DNA from: Paenibacillus thiaminolyticus
GTDB taxonomy: Bacteria; Bacillota; Bacilli; Paenibacillales; Paenibacillaceae
NCBI RefSeq assembly: GCF_007066085.1
Contig: NZ_CP041405.1
Location: forward strand, 6,045,501-6,109,500
Direction of reading: 5' to 3'
DNA length: 64,000 bases
Shown here: piece by piece, positions 8,426-19,900 of the stretch
Layout of the letters: each line of letters opens with the position of its first letter
Numbering within the stretch: position 1 is the stretch's first letter
Position numbers and translations under genes: made by a program
The notes under the pieces: generated by a model
The model's input: only the letters and a program-made list of their open reading frames with translations
What the model was told of the DNA's origin: nothing
Databases searched by the model: none

Positions 8426-9565
8426 ATGATGATGAAAATCGAATTGACGAAGGAACAGCTCAACTGGAAAGCGGAGTTCAGGGATTTTGTAGATGAGGTC
8501 GTGATGCCCTATGCTGAAAAAAACGACAGAGAAGAGCGGATCGATCCCGAATTAATGGAGCGATTGAAGGAGAAGGGATACCTTGGTTCCATGCTGCCAC
8601 GGGAGTACGGCGGATTGGGGCTGGACTGGGTGACCATTGGAATTCTGAACGAAGAAATAGGACGCGGGTGCTCTTCCTTGAGAAGCCTGGTGACCGTACA
8701 TGGAATGGTGGCCTTGGCTCTCCTTCGCTGGGGAAGTGAAGAACAGAAGCATCAATGGCTGCCGAAAATGGCCGCCGGTGAAATTATCGGCGCTTTTGCG
8801 CTCACCGAGCCGGAGGTGGGCAGTGATGCCAAGAATGTGCAGTCGGCGGCGGTTGCATCCGGCCATACTTACGTAATCAATGGACATAAAAAATGGATCA
8901 CGATGGGACAGATCGCGGATATTTATTTGGTGTTCGCCCAGTGCGAAGGAAAACCAACGGCTTTTCTGGTCGAACGCAACACTCCGGGTTTTACCGCAAC
9001 GGCTATATCCGGCTTGCTGGGCGCCAGGGCTTCGATGCTGGCGGAACTGCATTTGGCCGATTGTGTAATCCCGAAGGATAACATGGTGGGCAGCGTCGGG
9101 ACGGGGTTATCCCATGTGGCCTTGCATTGTCTCGACTACGGGAGATATACGGTAGCCTGCGGATGTGTAGGCTTGGGCCAGGCTTGCTTGGAGCAGTCGG
9201 TAGACTATTCAAGAAAAAGAAGGCAATTCGGCAGGGCATTAAGGGAGAACCAGCTGATTCAGAAGATGATCACGGAAATGACGGTAAATGTGAAGGCAGC
9301 CAGGCTCTTATGTTATCAGTCGGGGTATTTGAAGGATGTTATGGATCCCGATTCGATCATGGAGACATGGACGGCCAAATATTTTGCCTCCAAGATGGTT
9401 AACCAGGCCGCAAGCGATGCCGTGCAAATTCATGGAGCGAATGGATGCAGCCGTGATTATCCAGTGGAAAGGTATATGCGGGATGCCCGAATCAATGAAA
9501 TTATTGAAGGAACCTCGCAAATGCATGAAATGCTGATCGCCCTTCATACGATTAGAAATATATAG
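8426..9565 (+). CDS. Acyl-CoA dehydrogenase family protein acting on a carrier-bound extender (FkbI/ZmaE/ZmaI-like)
   Basis: The 379-aa FAD enzyme shows family blocks FALTEPEVGSDA (about 125-137), the substrate/FAD segment DYGRYTVACGCVG (about 234) and EIIEGTSQMHE near the C-terminus. The catalytic base region IEGTSQ is intact. FkbI-type enzymes finish oxidation of the carrier-bound alcohol to the malonyl-type acid. Three in-frame ATGs (8426, 8429, 8432) compete. The Shine-Dalgarno AAAGTGGGT is weak. It lies 8 bp after the carrier gene. A paralogue in cluster 2 is at 59611. Confidence 0.85.
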   Translation: MMMKIELTKEQLNWKAEFRDFVDEVVMPYAEKNDREERIDPELMERLKEKGYLGSMLPREYGGLGLDWVTIGILNEEIGRGCSSLRSLVTVHGMVALALLRWGSEEQKHQWLPKMAAGEIIGAFALTEPEVGSDAKNVQSAAVASGHTYVINGHKKWITMGQIADIYLVFAQCEGKPTAFLVERNTPGFTATAISGLLGARASMLAELHLADCVIPKDNMVGSVGTGLSHVALHCLDYGRYTVACGCVGLGQACLEQSVDYSRKRRQFGRALRENQLIQKMITEMTVNVKAARLLCYQSGYLKDVMDPDSIMETWTAKYFASKMVNQAASDAVQIHGANGCSRDYPVERYMRDARINEIIEGTSQMHEMLIALHTIRNI

Positions 9566-9615
9566 CCGTTATTATTTGAGCACATTCCTTATATTACAAG
9601 GAGGCATGAGCGATC

Positions 9616-10869
9616 ATGGAGAAATTCGCTTTTCTTTTTCCGGGGCAAGGCACTCAGTTCTTGCAGATGGGAAAAGCATTTTATGAAAATTATCCGATAG
9701 CAAAGCAGACCTTCGAGGAAGCAAGCGAGGTCTCAGGCCTGGATATGGCTAACCTCTGCTTCCATGGGAGCGTAAGCAGCATGAATGAATTTGCAAATAT
9801 GCAGCTTGCTATCCTGACGGCTGAGATTGCGATATTCAGGGCGTATATGAACGATTATGGCATGTACCCTCAATTCGCCGTTGGCCATAGTATTGGAGAA
9901 TATGCCGCATTGGTGAGTGCAGGAGCGATGACCTTCGCGGACGCGATCACCATCATGGCGAAGCGGGGAGAACTGGTAAGCAGGATTATCGATAAGAATA
10001 CCGGTCATATGGCGATCATTGAACAAGCCAGCCCGCAAATGATAGAAGATTGCATCAAGGCATCCAACGCACAGGAGAGCGTTTATATTTCATGCTTCAA
10101 TTCCGGGAGTCAATACGCAATCAGCGGATGGAACGACAAGCTGGAAGCGGTCGAGCAAATGCTGCTGGAGAAGGGGGCCACTGTATCTCCGCTATTTCAT
10201 AGTCCGCCCATTCACTCCCCTCTCATGAATGAGATTTGCATGGAATATTTAGATTTTATGAATGGCTTTGAATTTTATCCATTCCGTTTTCCTGTCATTT
10301 CGAATTATACTGGAGCTCCTTTATCCAATCCGGCTCAAATAGCCCAAACGTTAACCTACCATTTAATTAGTCCCGTCTTATTTACATCGGCCACCAACCT
10401 GTTTCATAAATATGGCGTTACGGCGACGATTGAAATGAGTCCCAAGTTATTATTGTCTGAATTGATTAATGAAGATCGGCCGGCAATCACAACGTATTGT
10501 TATGGCTTGATTCAGGATAAGCAAAAGTTGGATGAGTTATTTCAGTCCGACCCGAATTTTGCCAAGGATATGCCCAATTTTGCCGGAAGATGCCTTAGCA
10601 TACTCGTGTCCACCGAGAACAAAAATCAGAACCAAAACGAATATAAAGAAGTTGTTCAAATCTATGAAAGAATTAAAGAAAAATACAATGAACAACAACG
10701 AAATCATGTGGGAACGACAACCGATCCGCATCCAGAAATGCTCGATATGCTGATTGCTGCACTTCGAATGAAAAGGCTAGAACCGAGAGAATTGAAAAAT
10801 TGCGTAAAAACGTTGTTGGATGAAACCAATTCTTTCTACCGGTTCGCCAATGTATATAACGCCTTATAG
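9616..10869 (+). CDS. Discrete acyltransferase AT1 of a trans-AT PKS, with C-terminal extension
   Basis: A FabD-type acyltransferase fold in 417 aa: FPGQGTQ oxyanion loop (residues 8-14), active-site GHSIGEYAAL (Ser near 93), Arg in MAKRGELVS and a histidine in PPIHSPLM (about 196). The last motif differs from the AFHS usual in malonyl-specific ATs, so a non-malonyl extender (hydroxy- or aminomalonyl) is possible. This is inference. Residues about 315-417 form a charged helical extension not present in simple trans-ATs. It supplies the AT-less PKS immediately downstream. A GGAGGCATGAGCGATC ribosome site precedes the ATG. Confidence 0.85.
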   Translation: MEKFAFLFPGQGTQFLQMGKAFYENYPIAKQTFEEASEVSGLDMANLCFHGSVSSMNEFANMQLAILTAEIAIFRAYMNDYGMYPQFAVGHSIGEYAALVSAGAMTFADAITIMAKRGELVSRIIDKNTGHMAIIEQASPQMIEDCIKASNAQESVYISCFNSGSQYAISGWNDKLEAVEQMLLEKGATVSPLFHSPPIHSPLMNEICMEYLDFMNGFEFYPFRFPVISNYTGAPLSNPAQIAQTLTYHLISPVLFTSATNLFHKYGVTATIEMSPKLLLSELINEDRPAITTYCYGLIQDKQKLDELFQSDPNFAKDMPNFAGRCLSILVSTENKNQNQNEYKEVVQIYERIKEKYNEQQRNHVGTTTDPHPEMLDMLIAALRMKRLEPRELKNCVKTLLDETNSFYRFANVYNAL

Positions 10870-10959
10870 ACAACGAAGTTCATACATGCGGCGTTAAGAA
10901 AGTACAGGCAAGCATGCGAGTTAGGTTCACGATAACCTTGAGGAAAGTGGGATAACGCG

Positions 10960-13900
10960 ATGAATCATCTCGATCGTTCACCTTATAAAGACGATGATAT
11001 AGCTGTTATCGGCATAGGGCTGCAAATCGCCGGCACGAACAATTTGGAGGAGTTCTGGGGGATATTCGAAAATAATATCGACTGTATCCGAGATCTGCCG
11101 CAAGGCCGCCAAGACGACCTGGAAGACCTGGCTCAGCTCTATTCGCTTATGATGCCGAACCCGAACGGACGCATTTCCTATAATAAGGCAGGATATTTGG
11201 AGCGGATCGACGAATTCGATTACGAGTTTTTCAAAATCTCGCCGATCGAGGCACAGGTGATGGATCCGATTCAGCGGATCCTGCTGCAAACGATTTTTCA
11301 TGCATTTGATGATGCGGGATACACTCCGGACATGCTGAATGGGACAAAGACCGGTATTTTCATTGGTTATACCCCAGGATCGACGAAAGATAATTATTCT
11401 ACGAATATATTTCATAACAACCCGGAGTTAATTAAATATTCCAATGTCGGCAATATGCCTTGTATGGTGCCTTCGCGCGCTTCGTACATATTGAACTTGA
11501 AAGGGCCGACGATGATTATCGATTCGGCCTGCTCTTCCTCGCTGGTGGCTATTCACGATGCCTGCATGAGCATCAAAAACGGAACTTGTACGATGGCGAT
11601 TGCCGGCGGCATTCGGCTCCACTCTTTTCCTATCGCGTATGATGATATGAATGTAGGGTTCGAAACGGATGATAATAAAACGAGGACCTTCGATAACTCC
11701 GCCAGCGGAGCGGCCATCGGAGAAGGATCGGCCGTTGTCTTGTTAAAACCGCTGAAGGCGGCAGAACAAGACAAGGATCATATTTATGCGGTCATCAAGG
11801 GGACGGCCATTAATAATGATGGCGCCTCCGCCAGTATTACGGCACCCAATCCTGCCGCGCAAGCCACTGTCATACTGGAAGCACTCGAATCATCCGGCGT
11901 GTCCGTGGAAGAGATCGATTATATTGAAACCCATGGGACAGCGACCGCGCTCGGCGATCCGATTGAATTTAGAGGTCTAACCAGCGCTTTTGAAAAATTT
12001 ACCGATAAAAAGCAATTCTGCGGACTGAGTTCATCCAAAAGCAATATTGGACATCTCTATGAAGCGGCTGGCGTGGCTTCCTTTATCAAAGCGCTTGCGG
12101 CGATCAAGCATAAAAAAATACCGGGAGCAAGCCATTTCAATATACCGAATTTAAAAATCGATTTTTGCGATTCTCCTTTCTATATCAGCAGTACGACCCG
12201 GGAATGGAAAAAGGATGGATTGCGAATTTGCGGCATCAGCGCGTTCGGTATCAGCGGAACGAACTCTCATGTCATTGTCCAGGAATATGACAATCAATAT
12301 GAACCTATGCAAGCGCCGGACAACAACCTGCTTGGTCTATCGGCTAAGTCATTAGCAAGCCTGGTTTCACTAGTTCATCACTATAAAGACTACCTTGAAA
12401 AAAATGAAGTGGATGTGAACCTCTTTGCCGCCAATGCCAATCTGTATCGAGCCCATCATGCCCAAAGAGCAGCCGTCGTTTTTTCGAATCGCGATCATTT
12501 GCTTGCGGTTTTCAACCGCTTAGCCACGACCGACCCGAGCGAATGGACGAATATCGATGGCGTATACTATAATGACCAACCCCATGAGTCCAAAGAGATG
12601 GATTATTCTCAAATTCGATCGGCGTTAAAACGCTGCAATACCAGCTTCATGAATGAGGGAACCGGCAGCTGTCAGGATGAATTGCAGGCCGATTTGGATT
12701 ATTTGGCCACAATGTACAGTTATGGCGCCAAAATGGATTGGAGCGCGCTCTACCAAGGGATGGAACCGAAGCATATTCCAATACCTTATTACCCCTTCAA
12801 ACGAACTCGTTGTTGGCTGCCCAAAAAAGAGAAAAAAAGAAACTGGACCGAGCTGGCAAGCAAATTGGATCATCCGAAAAAAGAGGAGGAACCCGTTCCC
12901 GTTTCCTCTGATTTGTTCTATAAAAGGGTTTTTGTCGAAGCCGATTCGCTCGTCAAAAACCATGACCTGGGAAGATGCTTAGTCATCCATCGGCAAGAGG
13001 ATCAGATTGAAGAATTATGTGATAGTCTAAACCAACGATTTTTTGCTGTTGAAACGATAGGCATCGATATAGACGAAGCGAAAAGAACGGGCATTGAAAA
13101 ATATTTCAGCCAGTTATTCGGCGAGATACCGTATAAGGACATTTCTCATATTGTGATCGCCGATCTGCATGGCCAACAAGAGAGCTGGTCCGCTGAGCAA
13201 TTGCTCGATAGGCAAAAAGTACAGTTGTTGAGCGTGGTAAGCATCTATCGTGAATTTGCGAATTACGAAAATCGCTTGAAAATCACGCCTCTTTTGAACC
13301 ATTGCTTTCAAGTGACCGGGGACGAAGCGGATGTAAATCCGAACAACTCCTCTATGTTCGGGCTGTGCAAGTCTTTGAACCGCATGTTCAAAAATATAAC
13401 GTCATGCTGCATCGATATGGATAATCAAACCGATTGGACCCGGATCGCCGATGAGATCTGTGCCGTATCCAATAAGGATATTGTCGCTTACCGTGACAAT
13501 ACGCGCTATTATGAAGGCTTGCATGAAGCTGAATGGGAAACTGACAACCAACAACTCGTCATTCAAGATGACGGGGTGTATTTCATAAGCGGCGGCTTAG
13601 GCGGGATAGGCTTTGCCACGGCGATGGAAATGGCGCATCGTGCAAAAGATGTGTCACTGATTCTTGTCGGGCGTACCCGGCTGCCTGACCCATCCGAATG
13701 GGATACGATACGGCGAACCAGCCCGGAAAGCGACGTGGCCGAGAAGATCGAGCGGCTTCGCTTGCTTCAGGCGAAAACGAAACATATTGAATATCATGCG
13801 GTCGATATTGCCGATGCGGACGCGCTGCAATTCGTCCTTCAATACGTGAAGACGAAGTATGGGAGGATTAACGGTGTCATTCACGGCGCTGGAATCAGCG

Positions 13901-16900
13901 GGGGCATTACATTCGAACAGCTCAATGAGGAGCATCTGACGAACATACTGAAGCCCAAAGTGATCGGAACATATATGCTGGATCATTTCACAAGGGATCA
14001 TAACCTGGATTTCTTTCTGATGTTCTCCAGTATTTCGACTATTTTTAGCAGTGCCGATCTGCCCGGTTATATTGCAGGCAATATCTATTTGGACAGCTAT
14101 AGCGATTACCGCAGCAGAGTATGCGGAAGCAAAAGTATTACGGTCAACTGGGCCACATGGTCTGAAATTGGCATGGCGGTCAAATCGAAGTTTACCATTG
14201 ACACCTTATTTCAGACGATCAAGACGAAGGAGGCTATCCAGGCCTTATTTTCCGTGCTGCAGCGGGGCAGCGGCTCTGTCGTCGTGGCGAGATTAAATCT
14301 TAAAGATAAAATTTCGATGCTGTTAAAGACATACCCAATGCAGCTATCCCCTAGAATCGCCGAAGCGCTGAGCGAGAATGCGAATGAGAGCCAAAGTCGT
14401 AAAAGCTCAAACGATGCAAGCCAACGTGAACAGTACGGGAATGTTGAGGACACGCTCATTAAAGTATGCTGCAAAAATCTCGGTTATGAGGAGATGAATG
14501 TCCATCATAATTTCTTTGAGCTGGGTGCCAATTCGATTTTATTGTCCATTATTTATAAGGATCTGAATGAGGTGTTTCCTGGCGTATTGCAGGTAACCGA
14601 TCTGTTCTCCTACCCGACGATTAGCTTGTTGGCAGAGCATATAAGCAATCACATGGCTTCACCAGTTCACCCATCCTGTCCCGAGCCGGAAGCCGAAGCT
14701 GCTGCACGAATAAGCCGGGACACGATATCTGTTGCACCGATATCGGTTGAAGCTGCATGTTATGACACGATTCCATCCGATTCTGCTGCACCGAACCCTG
14801 ACGTTAAGCCGGTGGAGACCAGTTCCATGGAGCAGGATGACGACAGTGTCGCCATTATCGGTGTCGGACTGGATCTTCCGGCCGGTAACGATTTGCGCAG
14901 TTATTGGGAGGTTCTCATTCATGGCATCAACGTCGTAAGGGATATCCCGCCGGAGAGATCGGTTGATATTACGAAGCACCTGCGGGCGCGCAACTTCAGT
15001 GAAGAGCAAATCAAGTTTAGAAAATGCGGATATCTTGATGAAGTAAATAAATTCGATCATGCTTTTTTCGGAATTTCTCCGCGCGATGCGGCCTTGCTTG
15101 ATCCGGTCATGCGTCTCTTTTTACAATGCTGCTCGAATGCGATCGATGATGCCGGCTATGGCGCAGATGGTGTGAAGGGGACGAATACGGGCGTATTTCT
15201 TGGGTATACGGCCAATATTGGCAATGCGTATAACCGGCTTTTATATGAAATGGATCCGAAGCTGTTCAATGATGCTTTGCCGATTGGACAAGTGAGCATG
15301 ACCGCCAGCAGAGCCGCGTATGTGTTCGATCTCAAGGGACCTAGCATGGTCATCGACACGGCTTGCTCGTCCTCCCTGGTTGCCCTGCATATGGCGTGCG
15401 AGCAGATTCGATTCGGCAAATGTCAAATGGCGTTAGCTGGCGGAGCATCCATTATGGCGATTCCTCTGGCGGATGGAACCGGAATCGGCTTTGAATCCCC
15501 AGAAGAAAAAACAAGAGCCTTTGCTGATAATGCGAGCGGTTCGGCCATTGCCGAGGGAGTCGGGGTCGTTCTGCTCAAATCGCTGAAGCAGGCGCAAAAG
15601 GATGGGGACTCCATCTATGCCGTCATTAAAGGAAGCGCCATTAATCAGGATGGAAGTTCGTTTGGCATTGCCGCTCCGAACTATATGGCGCAATCGGATG
15701 CCATCCAAAAGGCCTGGCATAATGCGGGCGTGACGGCTCACGATATCAGTTATATCGAAGCGCATGGCACGGGCACGCAGCTAGGCGATCCGATAGAGAT
15801 CAGGGGAATCCATAACGCATTCGAGGCATGTACCGACCACAAACAAATATGCGGCATCGGATCGGTGAAAACCAATTTAGGCCATGCGAATGAAGCGGCC
15901 GGGATGTGCGGCTTATTCAAATGCATCCTCGCGCTGCAGCATAAGCTTATCCCGCCTACCCTCCATTTTCAGGCGCCGAACCAAAATATCGACTTTATTC
16001 ATTCCCCTTTATATGTTGTCGACAAAGCTACTCCGCTGAAGGCTAAAGGGGAAAAGGCGATCATCGGGATAAGCGGATTTGGAATGAGCGGAACGAATGC
16101 GCACATTATTTTGGAAGAGGCGCCGAAGGCGGCGAGCCGCGCCAAAACCAAACACAAGCTTCCGCTCGTCTTTACAGTATCGGCCCGAACGGAGCAAGCC
16201 GTATTTCAATTAATCCGTCGCTATCGAGCTTATTTGCGGGAAAACACGAACGTCGATCTGATGGATCTCACCTGCACGCTAAATAGGGGAAGAAAGCATT
16301 ATTCTCACCGTCTGGCATTTATCTATCATCATCACCATGAGCTGCTGGCGAGGCTGACGGAATTAGCCAAGTTAGAATCCTTTGCGCAGATCGCGAATGA
16401 CTGGTGCCGCTGCGGTCATTACTCGATTGTTCCGGAAAGCAAGAAAGAGAAATACCCGCATGAGATCACTTCAAAGGAGCAGCAACTGATAAGCGATGAG
16501 GTGAATGCGTATTGCGCCAACGCGGATAAGCAGAATGCCGCAGCATTGCAATTTATTATCAACTGCTATATTCAAGGCGCAGCCGTCAGATGGAGCGCTT
16601 TGTATAACGAACCGTATCAGAAGCTCCATTTGCCGACTTACCCGTATGCAAGACATCATGCTTGGTATCCGATACCGGTCACAGAAACACCGCCGCTACG
16701 CGAGAAAACGGTATATGACCATTTCTTCCACCATAAGCGCTGGGTGGTTCAGGATGAAATTACGGTTACCTTGCCGCGGCAAGAGGAGACCTGCGTACTG
16801 GTTCATAGCGATAGCCATGGCAACCCCCTTCTTGCCCGCGCACTAAGAGAAGAAGGCGTAAGAGTGATTGAGGTGTTTGCGTCAGATATCGGTTTTACAC

Positions 16901-19900
16901 AAATCGATCACGACAGGTACCGCATCGGGAACCATGCTGACGATTTTAAGGAATTGTTCTTGCAGCTGTCGGATATCCCGATCCGCAAGATCGTACATGT
17001 CGGCGCTTATCGGGATGCGGAAGCGAGCAACATTCATGACATGTATGAGGAATTCGAATATGGCTTCTTCAATGTGGTTCATTTGGTCAAAGGATTGGTA
17101 AAAGCGCGTCTGGATCAACCTGTCCAGCTCGTTCTTGTCGCCTGTAATGCGTATCGAATCTCGGGAGAAGAGCAGCGGCTGCTGCCTCATCATGCGACGG
17201 TGTTAAGTCTCGGCAAAGTCATTGAGCAAGAGATTCCGAATATAAGCTGCCGCGCCATTGATACGGATATGGATACCGATGTGAAGCAAATCATTGGCCA
17301 ACTGTTCGCGGATCATCCGATGTATGTGATTGGCTTGCGCCAAGGCATAAGCTATGTTGAGGAGTTCGATGAAGCCGAGATGCAACCGGAGACGGCACAC
17401 CGGATTGTACAGGGAGGGACCTATATTATTACGGGCGGTACCTCCGGCATCGGCATTCAAAATGCTAAACTGTTCAGCGAGCAGGCGAAGTGCAATCTTA
17501 TTCTGTTAAGCAGAAAAGGATTTCCGGATGAATCGGTGTGGGAAGCCTATGAGTCGAAGGAAGGGTATCAGGAACAGATTAAGGAGTTCAAGCAAATAAA
17601 GAAGAACGGATCTACGCTGGAATTTATCGCGTGTGATGTGAGCAATGCGGATGATGTGCAGGCCATGCTTGAGTCCGTACGTACGAAGTATAAAAAAATA
17701 AACGGGATCGTGCATTGTGCGGGCGTCATTCAACCGAGCTTCATGCTGAGGAAGGAAAAGGAGAGCTACCTGAGCGTCTTCGCGCCAAAAATAAGGGGAA
17801 CCTGGAACTTGGCGGAATTTACGCGCAACGATCAGTTGGATTTCATGCTCCTGCATTCATCTAATGTGACCGATGCGGGCGAACCGGGACAAAGCTGTTA
17901 TATGGCGGCCAACGCATTTCTGGATGCGTACACCGATTACTTGAATGCGCAAGGAAGAAATACGTATACCGTGAACTGGGTTGCCTGGAAAGAAACGGGT
18001 ATGGCGCATAAACAGGGCACCAATGTAGATACAGTGACCAAAGCCATCACCAATCGCGAGGCCGTAAATGCGCTGAACGAGCTGCTCCGAAGCAAGCCGC
18101 AGCGTGTCGTCATCGGCCAGTTCAATGAAGACGTTGACTTGATCCCGCTGCTGGAAAATAGCCGCAATGCAGTGGCTCCCAGCTTCACGGCGAAAATTTA
18201 TAAAGAGGCTTATAAAAAGCCGCTCAGTGAAGCCGCAGCTCCAATCCTTGTTGAGCTAGCACCTTCTCGGCCCGTTCAAGAGGCGAATCCGGCAAGTCCC
18301 TCCGGCAAGGACATTAAACTGACAGGGAAGTTGGAAGGAATTTATACACCGGTCGAGAACGCGGCAAAGGCTGAGGCGGAGAACATCAAGCTGAAAGGCA
18401 ATGTGGAGGGAATTTATACCTCTGTCGAGCGAAAAATCGGCCAGATTTACGGCGAGATTTTGGGTTACGATGAAGTGGATATTTACGAAGGCTTTTTTGA
18501 AATGGGCGGCGACTCCATTCTGCTTACGGAAATGCATGACACGATCAACAAGCTGTATCCGAACATCGTCAAAATCGCGGATCTGTTCGAATTCGATTCG
18601 ATACAAAGCCTGTCCGAGTATATTGCTTCGCGAATGGAAAGGATGGAAAGCGCGGAGAAGAGCAAGGGAAAAGAGGCTGCGGTCCGTGATCAAAAACAAC
18701 AGACGGACATCGTTTATTATGATATGAGCTGTCCGCAGGAAAGAATCTATTTCGATTACCGGCTCAGCAGTCATAAACATGTCTATAATATTGGCTTTGT
18801 CTCTGACAAATCAGGCGATGATTATGAAGATCTGGTCGTGAATGTGAACAAGTTCGTGGAGCAGTTCGATATGCTAAGAACGACGTTTACCACGGTGAAC
18901 AATAAACTGGTGCAATGCGTCAACCCAATGAAGCCGGTCGAGATTCAACGGGTCCAGGTTGCTTCCGCAGACGATATCGACTTCGCCAAGTATGTCAAAA
19001 CGTTCCAACTTAGCGAATACCCGCTGTTTCATTTGACTCTATTTGAAGCCCCTGAACAAAAGCTATTATTATTTGACATCCACCATATCTTACTCGACGG
19101 CTACTCGACAACGCTCCTGCAGGAACAGATGGAGGCCTTCGGGAAGCGGCATGCCAACGCTGCACCTCTGTCCCCGTACTCCAAGTATGTTGCATTTGAA
19201 AAGACATTTTACGCTGCAAAAGAATACGCCGAAATGGGAGATTACTGGAAGCATCAGCTTCAAGGATTTGATTTCACCAATCCCCTCGAAAGTAAAGCGG
19301 CAGGTGATGCTTCATATGGCCATGCTTCCGTCCACATCAGTTCTGACTTGGCCGATGCGTTGCTGGCGTTTGCCAAGTCAAGAAATACGACGATGTTTAC
19401 TATCTTGTTAAGCGCCTATGCGATTGCGCTCCGCATGTTTACGAACCGAAGCGACATTTCGATTGTAACGCCTATGCTGAACCGATATGAGCCGGAATTT
19501 AAAAATTGCATCGGCGTGTTTACGAATCTAATACCGATTCGAGTCGAGATGAAGCCGCAGCTTACCCTCGACGAACATATTAAAAATGTAACAACGAAAA
19601 CAATTGGAGGAATTAAAAATCAATTTTATCAGTATAACCATATCATAAGGGATTTCAAAGAGGCCGGCGCTCAATTCCATTTCTATATGGACTTTGAAGA
19701 TAATTCATTGAAGAAGTTCAGAGAGACGGAAGATATACCGTATGCTGTAAATATTCCGAAATTCACCTTAGACCTGGAGGTTAAAAAACTGAATCAGATT
19801 TACCATATTTCCGCCTCGTATAAAAAGAGCTATGTAAGCGATGAGGAAGTGAACGATATTCTTCATTTGTTCCTGAAAAATGTAAAAGAGATGGTCACGA

